From positions 1-64,000 of the forward strand of contig JBIQKN010000005.1 in the NCBI GenBank assembly GCA_044506565.1: a DNA stretch of 64,000 nt, given 5' to 3'. Both the position numbers and the translations under genes were made by a program. A model generated the notes under the pieces. It saw only the letters and a program-made list of their open reading frames with translations. It made no database searches and was not told where the DNA came from. Positions 1-8,782 of this stretch are shown one piece after another (within the stretch, counting starts at the first letter, position 1; each line of letters starts with the position of its first letter). Source of the stretch: Croceibacterium_A sp044506565. Its GTDB lineage: Bacteria > Pseudomonadota > Alphaproteobacteria > Sphingomonadales > Sphingomonadaceae.

Positions 1-98
1 CCGAACCCGTGCATCACGTACTTGTGGCTCGCCCAGGCGACCCCTTCCATCGCCGCGATGGAAGCGATCACGATCAGCGCGGGCAGCAGCCAGTCCAT
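1..98 (-). CDS. crtZ: Beta-carotene hydroxylase, N-terminal fragment
   Basis: Only the first 32 codons are inside the window and the gene runs off the left edge. Translation from the ATG at 98-96 gives a hydrophobic first helix followed by MEGVAWASHKYVMHGFG. This matches the start of CrtZ, the di-iron fatty-acid-hydroxylase-fold enzyme that adds 3-hydroxyls to beta-carotene to make zeaxanthin in the inner membrane. The His of SHKYVMHG belongs to the first metal-binding His cluster of the family. It is divergent from leuC, with about 75 bp between the two starts. The call rests on a short but characteristic stretch; the catalytic remainder cannot be seen. Confidence 0.75.
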   Translation of the reverse strand, partial: MDWLLPALIVIASIAAMEGVAWASHKYVMHGF

Positions 99-174
99 CG
101 CGCATAAATAGGCGCTTCGCCGGGGCAAAGACAGCCCCGCTTGAAATGTGGCGCGGCGCGCGTAAGTGCCGGTC

Positions 175-1605
175 ATGGCCAGCAAACCGCGCACGCTTTA
201 CGAAAAGATCTGGGACGAGCACGTCATCGAACGGCGTGACGACGGCACCTGCCTGGTGTTCATCGACCGCCACCTGGTGCACGAGGTGACCAGCCCGCAG
301 GCGTTCGAAGCGCTGCGGATGAGCGGCCGCAAGGTCCGCCACCCCGAGCTGACGCTGGCGGTGCCCGACCACAACCTGCCGACCACCGCGCGGATCGACG
401 CTGCCGGCAACCGCGTGCCGATCGCCGACCCCGAAAGCCGCGACCAGCTCGCCGCGCTCGAGCGCAACGCCCCCGAGTTCGGGGTGCGCTATTTCGACGC
501 GACGAGCCGCGACCAGGGCATCGTCCACGTCGTCGGCCCCGAGCAGGGCTTTACCCTCCCCGGCACCACGCTGGTCTGCGGCGACAGCCACACCGCCGCC
601 CACGGCGCGCTCGGCGCGCTCGCCTTCGGCATCGGCACCAGCGAGGTCGAGCACGTGCTCGCCACGCAGACGCTGCTGCTGCGCTCGTGGAAGACGATGG
701 AAGTCCGCGTCGAGGGCGAACTCGGCCCCGGCGTCACCGCCAAGGACCTGATCCTCCACATCACCGGCGTGATCGGCACTGCCGGCGGCACCGGCCACGC
801 GATCGAGTACCGCGGCAAGGTGTTCGAGGACATGAGCGTCGAGAGCCGCCTCACGGTCTGCAACATGAGCATCGAGGGCGGCGCCCGCGTCGGCCTGATC
901 GCTCCCGACGAGACGACTTTCGCCTACCTCAAGGGCCGCCGCTTCGCGCCGCAAGGCGAGGAATGGGATCGTGCCGTCGCCTACTGGCGCACGCTCAAAA
1001 CCGACGAGGGCGCAGTGTTCGACAAGTCGGTGGTGATCGACGCGAGCGAGGTGGAGCCGACCGTCACCTGGGGCACCAGCCCCGAGGACACCGTGGCGAT
1101 CGGCGGGGTCGTGCCCGATCCCGACAGCTTCGCCGATCCCTCGAAGCAGAAGGCCGCCCGCGCCAGCCTCGCCTACATGGGCCTCGAACCCGGCCAGCGG
1201 ATGAGCGAGGTCGAGGTGCAGAACGTGTTCATCGGCAGCTGCACCAACAGCCGCATCGAGGACCTGCGCGCCGCCGCCGCCGTGTTGCGCGGCCGCAGGA
1301 AGGCGCCCAACGTCAAGTGGGCGATCGTCGTCCCCGGCTCGGGCCTGGTCAAGCAACAGGCCGAGGCCGAGGGGCTCGACAAGGTGTTCACCGAAGCCGG
1401 CCTCGAATGGCGCGAGCCCGGCTGCTCGGCGTGCCTCGGCATGAACCCCGACAAGGTCCCCGCCGGCGAACGCTGCGCCTCGACCAGCAACCGCAACTTC
1501 GTCGGCCGCCAGGGCCCGGGCGCCCGCACCCACCTCGTAAGCCCGGCCATGGCCGCGGCGGCGGCGGTGACCGGCAAACTGACGGACGTGCGGGAACTGG
1601 TCTGA
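175..1605 (+). CDS. leuC: 3-isopropylmalate dehydratase large subunit
   Basis: LeuC pairs with LeuD to isomerise 2-isopropylmalate to 3-isopropylmalate in leucine synthesis, in the cytoplasm. The ATG at 175 is preferred over an in-frame GTG at 166 because it gives the family N-terminus MASKPRTLYEKIWDEH. The protein is 476 aa, the usual length. The aconitase-type 4Fe-4S ligands are visible as Cys356 in GSCTNSR and Cys417/Cys420 in GCSACLG. The partner leuD lies 1.3 kb downstream, separated by a repeat block, a gap, a DNA glycosylase and a small membrane protein, so the two halves are not directly adjacent here. Confidence 0.96.
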   Translation: MASKPRTLYEKIWDEHVIERRDDGTCLVFIDRHLVHEVTSPQAFEALRMSGRKVRHPELTLAVPDHNLPTTARIDAAGNRVPIADPESRDQLAALERNAPEFGVRYFDATSRDQGIVHVVGPEQGFTLPGTTLVCGDSHTAAHGALGALAFGIGTSEVEHVLATQTLLLRSWKTMEVRVEGELGPGVTAKDLILHITGVIGTAGGTGHAIEYRGKVFEDMSVESRLTVCNMSIEGGARVGLIAPDETTFAYLKGRRFAPQGEEWDRAVAYWRTLKTDEGAVFDKSVVIDASEVEPTVTWGTSPEDTVAIGGVVPDPDSFADPSKQKAARASLAYMGLEPGQRMSEVEVQNVFIGSCTNSRIEDLRAAAAVLRGRRKAPNVKWAIVVPGSGLVKQQAEAEGLDKVFTEAGLEWREPGCSACLGMNPDKVPAGERCASTSNRNFVGRQGPGARTHLVSPAMAAAAAVTGKLTDVRELV

Positions 1606-1640
1606 AAGCGGCTCGGCCGAAGACCCGCCTATCCCTTATC

Positions 1641-1832
1641 GTCACCCTGAACGCGTTTCAGGGCCCATCATGCCGCAGGCGCGGAGCGATCGCACTCGCG
1701 CGGCGCTGCCGCCATCTTGCGGCAAGCGCAGCGATCGACTGACGACTCTGGGCGCGAGGATAAATGGGCCCTGAAACAAGTTCAGGGTGACGGAAAGACA
1801 GGGAGATAAACGGTGACCTTCGCGTCTTCGCG
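1641..1832. repeat. MITE-like palindromic repeat, copy 1
   Basis: A 192-bp unit with no convincing gene. Its first 151 bp (1641-1791) are bounded by 28-bp imperfect inverted repeats that start with GTCACCCTGAAC and end with GTTCAGGGTGAC. A second inverted pair around TGCCGCA/TGCGGCA lies inside, so the whole element can fold into a long hairpin. Copy 2 lies exactly 300 bp downstream with about 12 mismatches in 192. The unit also includes 41 bp to the right of the terminal repeat. This fits a non-autonomous miniature element or BIME-like repeat. The rest of the 630-bp leuC-glycosylase spacer (1833-1940) shows nothing recognisable. Confidence 0.8.
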
Positions 1833-1940
1833 TGCACAACCGGCCACACCCCCCGACAGCCGCCTGACCGGCGATGAAATTCCCTTCCCTCGATCGTCGC
1901 TCCAGACACGTCCCCCTCTGCTACGATCGTTCAATTCACC

Positions 1941-2132
1941 GTCACCCTGAACTTGTTTCAGGGCCCATCGTGCCGCAGGCGCGGAGCGATCGCGCTCGCG
2001 GGGCGCTGCCGCCATCCTGCGGCAAGCGCAGCGATCAACTGATGACTCTGGGCGCGAGGATAAATGGGCCCTGACACGAGTTCAGGGTGACGGAAAGACA
2101 GGGAGACAATCGGTGACCTTCGCGTCTTCGCG
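1941..2132. repeat. MITE-like palindromic repeat, copy 2
   Basis: Second copy of the 192-bp unit, in direct orientation. Its terminal inverted repeats are at 1941-1968 and 2064-2091. The sequence runs into an N gap exactly at the end of the shared unit, so a third copy or a variable copy number probably broke the assembly here. Confidence 0.8.
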
Positions 2133-2232
2133 NNNNNNNNNNNNNNNNNNNNNNNNNNNNNNNNNNNNNNNNNNNNNNNNNNNNNNNNNNNNNNNNNNNN
2201 NNNNNNNNNNNNNNNNNNNNNNNNNNNNNNNN
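2133..2232. other. Scaffold gap, 100 N
   Basis: A run of 100 N placed exactly at the end of repeat copy 2. The flanks do not overlap, so real sequence of unknown length is missing. The round number is a placeholder, not a measured size. Confidence 0.95.
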
Positions 2233-2235
2233 CGA

Positions 2236-2724
2236 GTGCGGAAAGTCTCCTTTCCGCCGGTAGCCGCACCCGACACGCGCCTACTCATCCTCGGGAGCCT
2301 ACCCGGAGAGAAATCGCTCGAAGCGCGGCGATACTACGCCCACCCGCAGAACCGCTTCTGGCACCTCATCGGGCGGGTAATCGAGAAAGAGCTGAATCCG
2401 CTCAACTACGAGGCCCGCCTCCAAGCCCTGCTCGCCGCCAAAGTCGGGCTGTGGGACACCGTTGCCTCGGCCCGCCGCCACGGCAGCCTCGACTCCGCGA
2501 TCCGCGAGGCCGAGCCCAACCCGTTGGCCGATCTCGTCGCCTCGCTCCCCGAACTGCGCGCGGTCGGCTTCAACGGCAAGACTTCCGCCCGCCTCGGCAT
2601 GCCGCAGCTCGCCCATACGGGTCTCGCACTCGTCCCGCTCCCCTCGTCCAGTCCCGCGCATGCCTCGATGCGGCTCGCCGAGAAGGAAAAGCTGTGGGAT
2701 CGATTGCGCGAATTCCTTGCCTGA
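2236..2724 (+). CDS. DNA-deoxyinosine glycosylase (uracil-DNA glycosylase superfamily)
   Basis: A 162-aa protein of the HDG/Mug-like branch of the uracil-DNA glycosylase fold, which removes deaminated bases (hypoxanthine) from DNA. Motif 1 is GSLPGEKSLEARRYYAHPQN, typical of the family, and the late loop is LPSSSPAH. The GTG at 2236 gives MRKVSFPPV, which resembles family N-termini. The gap ends only 3 bp upstream, so an earlier start cannot be excluded and no ribosome binding site can be judged. The gene sits between leuC and leuD, probably as an independent insertion with the repeat block. Confidence 0.82.
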   Translation: MRKVSFPPVAAPDTRLLILGSLPGEKSLEARRYYAHPQNRFWHLIGRVIEKELNPLNYEARLQALLAAKVGLWDTVASARRHGSLDSAIREAEPNPLADLVASLPELRAVGFNGKTSARLGMPQLAHTGLALVPLPSSSPAHASMRLAEKEKLWDRLREFLA

Positions 2725-2752
2725 GCGCGTTCGGCTCCCCATTGATGGCCTC

Positions 2753-2917
2753 ATGACCAAACGTCTCAGCAACACGGGCAAGGCCGCCATCGCCGGCGCC
2801 ATCGGCTCGGCCGCGGTCGCCGCCGCGCTGCTCTACGTCAACAGGCGCAAGGACAGGAAGAACAAGCCGACCCAGCCGGGCCCGATCCCGAGCGGCGAGC
2901 AGCCGGAGACCGACTAA
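2753..2917 (+). CDS. Small single-span membrane protein
   Basis: A 54-aa protein. An N-terminal basic stretch is followed by an Ala/Gly-rich transmembrane segment (residues about 10-29, ending AAALLYVNRRKDRK) and a short Pro-rich hydrophilic tail. It ends 4 bp before leuD, so it is probably co-transcribed and may be translationally coupled with it. Small proteins at this position are known next to leuD in sphingomonads, but no function can be assigned. The GC-biased third positions continue those of leuD and support real coding. Confidence 0.6.
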   Translation: MTKRLSNTGKAAIAGAIGSAAVAAALLYVNRRKDRKNKPTQPGPIPSGEQPETD

Positions 2918-2921
2918 GACC

Positions 2922-3524
2922 ATGGAACCCGTCAACCAGGTCGAGGGCCGGGCGATCCCGTTCGGCCTCAAGAACGCCGACACCGACATCATCATCCCGG
3001 CGCGCTGGCTCAAGACGGTGACCCGCGAGGGCCTCGGCCGCGGCGCGTTCGAGGCGCTGCGCGCCGATCCCGACAACGTGTTCGACAAGCCCGAGTTCAA
3101 GGCCGCGCCGATCCTCATCGCCGGCGACAACTTCGGCTGCGGCTCCTCGCGCGAGCACGCCGCCTGGGCGCTGCTCGACATGGGGATCAAGGCGGTGATC
3201 GCGCCGAGCTTCTCCGACATCTTCTCGGGCAACGCGTTCAAGAACGGCATCCTCACCGTGGTCCTGCCGCAGGAGCAGGTCGATCGGCTGATGGAAGTCG
3301 CCGAGACCGACCCGATCGCGATCGACCTCGAGCACCAGACCGTGACCACGCCGTTCCAGGACCGCTTCACCTTCGAGATCGACCCGTTCCGCAAGCACTG
3401 CCTGCTCGGCGGGCTCGACGAGGTCGCGATCACGCTCCAGCGCGACGAGGCGATCGCCGGTTACGAAGAGCGGATGGCCGCCGCGCGGCCCTGGGTCGCG
3501 CGCGGCACCGGGATTGCCGCCTGA
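2922..3524 (+). CDS. leuD: 3-isopropylmalate dehydratase small subunit
   Basis: A 200-aa protein that forms the swivelling aconitase C-terminal-like domain completing the LeuCD active site. The substrate-binding loop FGCGSSREHAAWAL is intact, and the start MEPVNQVEGRAIPFGL is typical. The length matches the family. It follows the 54-aa membrane protein at 4 bp and ends 52 bp before the DUF1476 gene. Confidence 0.96.
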   Translation: MEPVNQVEGRAIPFGLKNADTDIIIPARWLKTVTREGLGRGAFEALRADPDNVFDKPEFKAAPILIAGDNFGCGSSREHAAWALLDMGIKAVIAPSFSDIFSGNAFKNGILTVVLPQEQVDRLMEVAETDPIAIDLEHQTVTTPFQDRFTFEIDPFRKHCLLGGLDEVAITLQRDEAIAGYEERMAAARPWVARGTGIAA

Positions 3525-3576
3525 GGCCACGCAACGCTATTGAACTGCCCAAACCGATTCAGGGGAACAGGCCGAA

Positions 3577-3900
3577 ATGACCGACTTCAGTGACCGCCAG
3601 CGCGCCGAGGAAGCCAAGTTCGCGATGGACGCGGACACCGCGTTCCGCATCGCCGCGCGCCGCAACCGCCTGCTGGCCGGCTGGGCGGCCGAAATGATGG
3701 GCCTGACGCCCGAGGAAGCGCAGGCCTACGCCAAGGAAGTGATCCAGTCCGACTTCGAGGAAGCCGGCGACGAGGACGTGATCCGCAAGGTTCTCGGTGA
3801 CCTGACCGCGGCCGGCTGCGACATCGACGAGGCCGGCGTGCGCGCCGCGGTCGAGGAGAAGACGGTCGAGGCCAAGCGCCAGCTGATGGCCGGCATCTAG
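3577..3900 (+). CDS. DUF1476 protein, ATP synthase inhibitor zeta subunit homolog
   Basis: A 107-aa mostly helical protein beginning MTDFSDRQRAEEAKFA. This is the hallmark of DUF1476, the alphaproteobacterial zeta subunit whose N-terminus blocks reverse (ATP-hydrolysing) rotation of F1 in Paracoccus. The N-terminal inhibitory segment and the four-helix body (to residue 107) are both present. It starts a compact group with BolA (10 bp downstream) and glutaredoxin, a conserved order in this class. The inhibitory role in this organism is inferred from the family. Confidence 0.88.
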   Translation: MTDFSDRQRAEEAKFAMDADTAFRIAARRNRLLAGWAAEMMGLTPEEAQAYAKEVIQSDFEEAGDEDVIRKVLGDLTAAGCDIDEAGVRAAVEEKTVEAKRQLMAGI

Positions 3901-3910
3901 GACTGCGCCG

Positions 3911-4144
3911 ATGGCCATGCCCGCCGCCGAGATCGAAGCTCTGATCAGGGCCGCGCTGCCCGACGCCGAGGTCGAGATCGAGGCGCTGGTCGACGACGGC
4001 GATCACTATCGCGCTCACGTGACCTCGGCTGCCTTCGCCGGCAAGAACCGCGTGCAGCAGCACAAGATGGTCTACGAAGCGCTCGGCGGGCGCATGGGCG
4101 GCGAGCTGCACGCCTTGCAACTCGTCACCGCGGTTCCCAACTGA
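3911..4144 (+). CDS. BolA family protein
   Basis: A 77-aa BolA-fold protein with the FAGKNRVQQHKMVYEALGGRM segment, including the conserved His of the helix and the second-loop region used for Fe-S cluster sharing. It is the short IbaG/YrbA-like type. A monothiol glutaredoxin lies 33 bp downstream. BolA and CGFS glutaredoxins form 2Fe-2S heterodimers, so the pair probably acts together in iron-sulfur trafficking or iron sensing. Confidence 0.92.
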   Translation: MAMPAAEIEALIRAALPDAEVEIEALVDDGDHYRAHVTSAAFAGKNRVQQHKMVYEALGGRMGGELHALQLVTAVPN

Positions 4145-4177
4145 CAGTCACGAAACACCAGCCAGGTCCCCCACCCG

Positions 4178-4507
4178 ATGTCCGATACCCAAGCCCGCAT
4201 TTCCCAGATCGTCGAGAACAACGACGTCGTCCTGTTCATGAAGGGCACGCCGCTGTTCCCGCAGTGCGGCTTCTCGAGCCGCGCGGTGGCGATCCTCGAC
4301 CACTGCGGCGTCGCCTACGAGAGCGTAGATGTGCTCCAGGACATGGAGATCCGCCAGGGCATCAAGGAATTCTCCGACTGGCCGACGATCCCCCAGCTCT
4401 ACGTCAAGGGCGAATTCGTCGGCGGCAGCGACATCATGATGGAGATGTACCAGGCCGGCGAGCTGCAACAGTTGCTCGACGAGCAGCAGGTCGCCAAGGC
4501 GAGCTGA
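4178..4507 (+). CDS. grxD: Monothiol glutaredoxin (CGFS type)
   Basis: A 109-aa Grx4-type protein that binds and transfers 2Fe-2S clusters with glutathione. The active-site CGFS motif is at residues 30-33 (PQCGFSSRAV). The conserved WPTIPQLYVKGEFVGG segment carries the cis-Pro and glutathione-binding glycines. It is the last gene of the DUF1476-BolA-Grx unit and is followed by a strong intrinsic terminator 24 bp after the stop. Confidence 0.95.
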   Translation: MSDTQARISQIVENNDVVLFMKGTPLFPQCGFSSRAVAILDHCGVAYESVDVLQDMEIRQGIKEFSDWPTIPQLYVKGEFVGGSDIMMEMYQAGELQQLLDEQQVAKAS

Positions 4508-4530
4508 TCGCCGCGACAAGCGAAAACGCG

Positions 4531-4554
4531 AGGGGGCCGCACGGCCCCCTTTTT
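4531..4554 (+). terminator. Rho-independent terminator after grxD
   Basis: A 9-bp perfect GC-rich inverted repeat, AGGGGGCCG and CGGCCCCCT, is followed by a run of five T. It ends the DUF1476-bolA-grxD transcript. Confidence 0.88.
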
Positions 4555-4648
4555 CATTTGTAGTTCCGGCCGTTTCATGGTCCTTTGTCGAGGCCCGGCG
4601 CTGGCCACCGGATCGCGCGGGCGGGACACAAGCGGAAGGGGGAGCCGC

Positions 4649-5373
4649 ATGACCATCGGGCAGATTCTCTCGGATACGTTCGGCACCGTCAAAGCGCGTT
4701 TCGGCACGCTGCTGGTGCTGTGGGCGGTATACTTCGGCGTCACCATCGTGTTGTTCTTCGTGATGACGATGGTCATGGGCGTGGCGGGCCTCGCCAGCAT
4801 TGCGGCGCTCGGCGCGGACGATCCGTTCTCGGGCGGCGGCTCGCTAGCCGCGATCAGCGGGATGGTCGTCTTCCTCGTGCTGTTCTACCTCGTCTACCTG
4901 CTTGTCATGATGGCGCAGTACGCGTCGATGATCGTCGCGGCCTCGCCGGCCCGGCGGGTGGACTTCAGCGAAGCGCTCGGCACAGGGTGGCGCGCGGCGC
5001 CGTCGCTGCTGCTGCTGATGGTGATCCTGATCGCCGGGTACTTCCTCGTCTCGCTGGCGGTTGGNNNNNNNNNNNNNNNNNNNNNNNNNNNNNNNNNNNN
5101 NNNNNNNNNNNNNNNNNNNNNNNNNNNNNNNNNNNNNNNNNNNNNNNNNNNNNNNNNNNNNNNNTGCCGTCCTACGGGCTGCTGGCAAGCGCCGGGGCCG
5201 ATGCCGCGGGACCCGACGCGATCGGCACGGCCCTCGGCAGCTTCGCGCTGCTGATGGTCTCGCTGTTGCTGATCGGTGCCCTGTTCAACATCGGCTACTG
5301 CGCCTTCCTGGCGGTGCTTCACGCGCGCCTGCGCGACGGCGCCGGCGAAGGGGCGGCCGAGGCCTTCGCCTGA
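4649..5373 (+). CDS. Polytopic membrane protein interrupted by a gap
   Basis: The ATG at 4649 follows a GGAAGGGGGAG ribosome binding site. The first 139 codons encode several hydrophobic helices (about residues 22-45, 70-90 and 120-139) and reach the N gap at 5065. After the gap the continuation, PSYGLLASAGADAAG onward, is in another register. That is expected because the N length is arbitrary. It contains one more helix (LLMVSLLLIGALFNIGYCAF) and stops at 5373. Layout and sequence are those of an uncharacterised alphaproteobacterial integral membrane protein of roughly 250-270 aa. It converges on the ABC permease gene. Confidence 0.6.
5065..5164. other. Scaffold gap, 100 N, inside the membrane protein gene
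   Basis: The two flanks share no overlap, and the reading frame differs by one base across the N run. Unknown sequence is missing. Confidence 0.9.
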
Positions 5374-5376
5374 GGC

Positions 5377-8051
5377 TCAGAGCGCCCGCAGCACGCCCGC
5401 CGGCCGCGCCCGCAGCAGCGGCAGCGAAGCGCCGAGCGCGAATGCCAGCACCAGCGCGATCCCCGCGCCGAGCACCGCCAGCACGCGCGGCCAGTCGGGC
5501 AGCCACTCGAACTCGAACAGTTGGACGATGACCAGCCACGCGGTCGCCCCGCCCAGCCCCAGCGCCACCAGCGCCAGCAGCGCAGCGAGCAGGCCGAACT
5601 CGGCCAATTGCAGCATCAGCAGCTGCCGCGTGCTCGCGCCGAGCACCCGCAGGATCACCGTGTCGTAGATCCGCGCCGCGCGCGCCGCGGCGATCGCCCC
5701 GAGCAGCACCGCGATCCCGGCCAGCACCGCGACCGAGGCCGCGGCGAGGATCGCCAGCGAGACCTGGTCGAGGATCGTCCGCGCCTGCGTCAGCAGCGGC
5801 CCGACCTCGATCACCGAGCTCGACGGGAACCCGCGCACGAGGCTGCGCAGCAGCCCGCCGGCCGACTGCCCCGGCGGCAGCTCGATCGTCGCGGCGAGGT
5901 TGTGCGGCGCGTCGGCGATCGCGTTCGGCGAGAACACCAGCACGTAGTTGAAGCCCATGCTCTCCCAGTCGATCCGCCTGAGGTTGGCAACCCGCGCCTG
6001 GCGCTCGACCCCGAGCAGGCCGATGGTCAGGTAGTCGCCGATCCCGATCCCGGCGGCCTGCGCGAGATCGGCGTCGATCGAGACCAGCGGTTCGCCATCG
6101 TAGTCGGCCGGCCACCACTCCCCGGCGACCAGCGAATTCCCCTCGGGCAGCACCTCGGCATAAGTCAGCCCGCGCTCGCCGCTCAGCGCCCAGGCGCCCT
6201 CGGGCAGCTCGTCGAGCTCGGCGACCACGGTCGGGTTGTCCTTGGGTCCGTAGGCGAGGATCGCCCCGCGCAGCGTCGGCACCGCCTCGATCTCGGCGCC
6301 GGGCGCCTGGCGCCCGACTTCGGCGCGGAACTCGGTCAGCCGGTCGCGCGGGATGTCGAGCACGAAGTAGTCGGGCGCTATCGCCGGGACCGAGCGCTGG
6401 ATATTGGCCGAAAGGCTCGTCTGCACCGCCGCCAGCAGCACGAACGCGGCGAGCCCAAAGCCGAGCGCGGTGACCAGCGACCCGGTCGCCGAGCCGGGCC
6501 GGTGGATGTTGGCCAGCGCCGCGCGAGCGATCGCGTCGGCGGGCCGCGGCACGCGCGCCGCCAGCGCGCGGATCGCCCGGCCGAGCCCCCACAGCAGCAG
6601 CAGGATCACCGCGGCGCCGCCGAGGAAGGTCGCGCTGAGCCCCGGCTGCGGCGAGCCGATCAGCGCCAGCGCCGCGATCCCGGCGAGCCCGAGCGAGACC
6701 GGCAGTACCGCCCCACGCCAGGCGCGCGCCAGCGGCGCCACGCGCGAGCGCATCAGCGCCATCGCCGGATAGTGCCGCGCGCGCATCACCGGCGGCGCCG
6801 CGAACACCACCGCCACCAGCATCCCGAACAAGGCCGCGCGCAGCAGCGCCGCCGGATCGAACACCAGCCCGCTTCGCACCGGGAGCAGATCGCCGAGCGC
6901 CGACGCCAGCAGCGGCGTCACCAGCACTCCGGCCACCAGCCCGGCGAGCGCGCCTGCGACCGCCGCCGCACCGATCTGCAGCGCGTAGATCCTGAGGATG
7001 TCCCCGCTCGTCGCGCCGAGGATCTTGAGCGTGGCGATGCTCGTGCGGCGCGCCTCGAGGTACGAGGCGACCCCGCCGCCGATGCCGATCCCGGCGATCA
7101 CCAGCGCGGCGAGCCCGACCAGCGTCAGGAACTCGCCCATTCGCCCGACGAAGCGCTCGGCCCCGGGCGACGCGCGGTCGCGCGTGCGGATGTCGTAACC
7201 GGCGCCGGGGAAAGCCCCGGTCAGCGCCTCCTCGACTTCCTCGGGGTCGGCATCGCCGTCGAACCGCACGCGGGTCTTCGACTGGTACATCGCCCCCGGC
7301 GCGGTCAGCCCGGCGATGGCCGGAAACTCGAGCGGGACGATCACCGTCTGGCCGAGCTGGAAGCCCTCGCTNNNNNNNNNNNNNNNNNNNNNNNNNNNNN
7401 NNNNNNNNNNNNNNNNNNNNNNNNNNNNNNNNNNNNNNNNNNNNNNNNNNNNNNNNNNNNNNNNNNNNNNNTGGCCGGAAACTCGAGCGGGACGATCACC
7501 GTCTGGCCGAGCTGGAAGCCCTCGCTGAGCCGGTCGGGCTCGTCGTCGATCACACCGCCGACGACGAGTTCGCCCGTGCCGACGCGGAACCGGTCGCCGG
7601 GCGCGAGGCCGAGTCGCTCCGCCGCACCCTCGGCGATCCACGCCTGTCCCGCGGGCGGCGCCCCCGCGCGGCGGCCGTCGGCCAGCGTGAGTTCGCCATA
7701 GAGCGGCCAGTTGGCATCGACCGCCTTGAGCTCGATCGGCGTCGCCGCCTCGCCCGCGCTGGCCATCGCCTGCATCCTCAGGCCCGGCGACAGCGTGCCG
7801 TACCGGCCGAGGAATTCGCTCTCGGCCGCGTCGAGCGGGCGCTGCCACAGCTCGACCTCGATATCCCCTCCGAGGATCGTCCGCCCCTGCGCGTCGAGTT
7901 CGCCGCGGATAGCCGAAGTCAGCGAGCCGATCGCCGCCAGCGCGCCGACGCCGAGGAACAGGCATACGAGCAGCAGCCTGAGGCCGCGAAACCGCCGGTG
8001 CAGGTCGCGCCGGGCGATCCGCCATGCGGCCGGCCACGAAAGCCGTGTCAT
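5377..8051 (-). CDS. FtsX-family ABC transporter permease (YbbP-like)
   Basis: A large permease with an N-terminal transmembrane helix (LLLVCLFLGVGALAAIGSL), a periplasmic MacB-like domain and two FtsX repeat domains. It ends in a last helix close to the C-terminus. Starting at ATG 8051 and removing the 100 N plus the duplicated 55 bp (see 7317-7526) leaves 2520 bp, an intact 839-codon frame. The gene is therefore not broken. The start overlaps the stop of the ATPase gene in an ATGA. With the ATPase and the divergent TesA-like esterase it reproduces the E. coli ybbA-ybbP-tesA neighbourhood. The transported substrate is not established; lipid or lipoprotein export is plausible. Confidence 0.88.
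7317..7526. other. False scaffold gap with 55-bp duplicated flanks
   Basis: 100 N at 7372-7471 separate two identical 55-bp copies (7317-7371 and 7472-7526). Collapsing them restores the permease frame exactly, so no sequence is missing. The duplication is an unmerged contig overlap. Confidence 0.93.
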
Positions 8052-8734
8052 GCCGCGCTGTCGCTCACGATCCGCCCGTCGGCCAGCGTCACCACGCGGT
8101 CGCAGTGCTCGGCGAGCGCCTCGTCGTGGGTGATCATCACCAATGTCGCGCCGGTCTCGGCGCGGCGAGCGAACAGCAGCTCGATGATGTCGTGGCCGGT
8201 CTTCGCGTCGAGGTTGCCCGTCGGCTCGTCGGCGAAGATCAGCGCCGGCCGCGGCGCGATCGCGCGGGCAATGGCGACGCGCTGCTGCTCGCCGCCCGAA
8301 AGCTGTGCCGGGTAGTGCGTTAGCCGGTGCCCGAGGCCGACCGCCTCGAGCTCTGCCGCCGCCCTTGCCCACGCGTCGCCTTGGCCGGCCAGTTCGAGCG
8401 GGGTTGCGACGTTCTCCTGCGCGGTCATTGTCGGCAGCAGGTGGAACGCCTGCAGCACGATGCCGATACGCCCGCGCCGCGCCCGTGCCAGCGAGTCCTC
8501 GTCGAGAGTCTCGAAGTCCGCGCCGGCAACATGGACCGTGCCGCTGGTCGCACGCTCGAGGCCCGAGAGCACCGCCATCAGCGAACTCTTGCCCGAGCCG
8601 GAGGGACCGAGCAGCGCCAGCGTCTCGCCGGTGGCGACGGCAAGGTCGATGCCGCGGAGGATCTCGACCGCCGCGTCGCCTTCACCGAGAGTGAGCCTGA
8701 GATTGCGCGCGACGATCGCGGGAGGACTTGTCAC
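8048..8734 (-). CDS. ABC transporter ATP-binding protein (YbbA/LolD-like)
   Basis: A 228-aa ATPase that would energise the adjoining FtsX permease. Walker A is GPSGSGKS (residues 43-50), the signature is LSGGEQQR, Walker B is ALIFADEPTGNLD, and the switch His is in MITHDEAL. The GTG at 8734 is chosen because it gives a normal N-terminus (VTSPPAIVARNLRL) and no ATG is available upstream in frame before homology is lost. The stop overlaps the permease start. The 48-bp divergent spacer to the esterase gene probably holds both promoters. Confidence 0.93.
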   Translation of the reverse strand: MTSPPAIVARNLRLTLGEGDAAVEILRGIDLAVATGETLALLGPSGSGKSSLMAVLSGLERATSGTVHVAGADFETLDEDSLARARRGRIGIVLQAFHLLPTMTAQENVATPLELAGQGDAWARAAAELEAVGLGHRLTHYPAQLSGGEQQRVAIARAIAPRPALIFADEPTGNLDAKTGHDIIELLFARRAETGATLVMITHDEALAEHCDRVVTLADGRIVSDSAA

Positions 8735-8782
8735 GCCGTCGGGATGGCATAGGGATCGGTCGCGGACAAGGAGACTTGCGTA

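Noticed and set aside
5521..7701. A 726-codon open frame opposite the FtsX permease
   Set aside because: GC-rich DNA keeps antisense frames open. The protein is Arg/Gln/Pro-rich and domain-free, whereas the minus strand encodes a clear FtsX permease.
7341..8051. Apparent frameshift or split of the ABC permease at the N run
   Set aside because: The frame change is produced by the 100 N plus a duplicated 55-bp flank. Removing them restores a single 839-codon frame.
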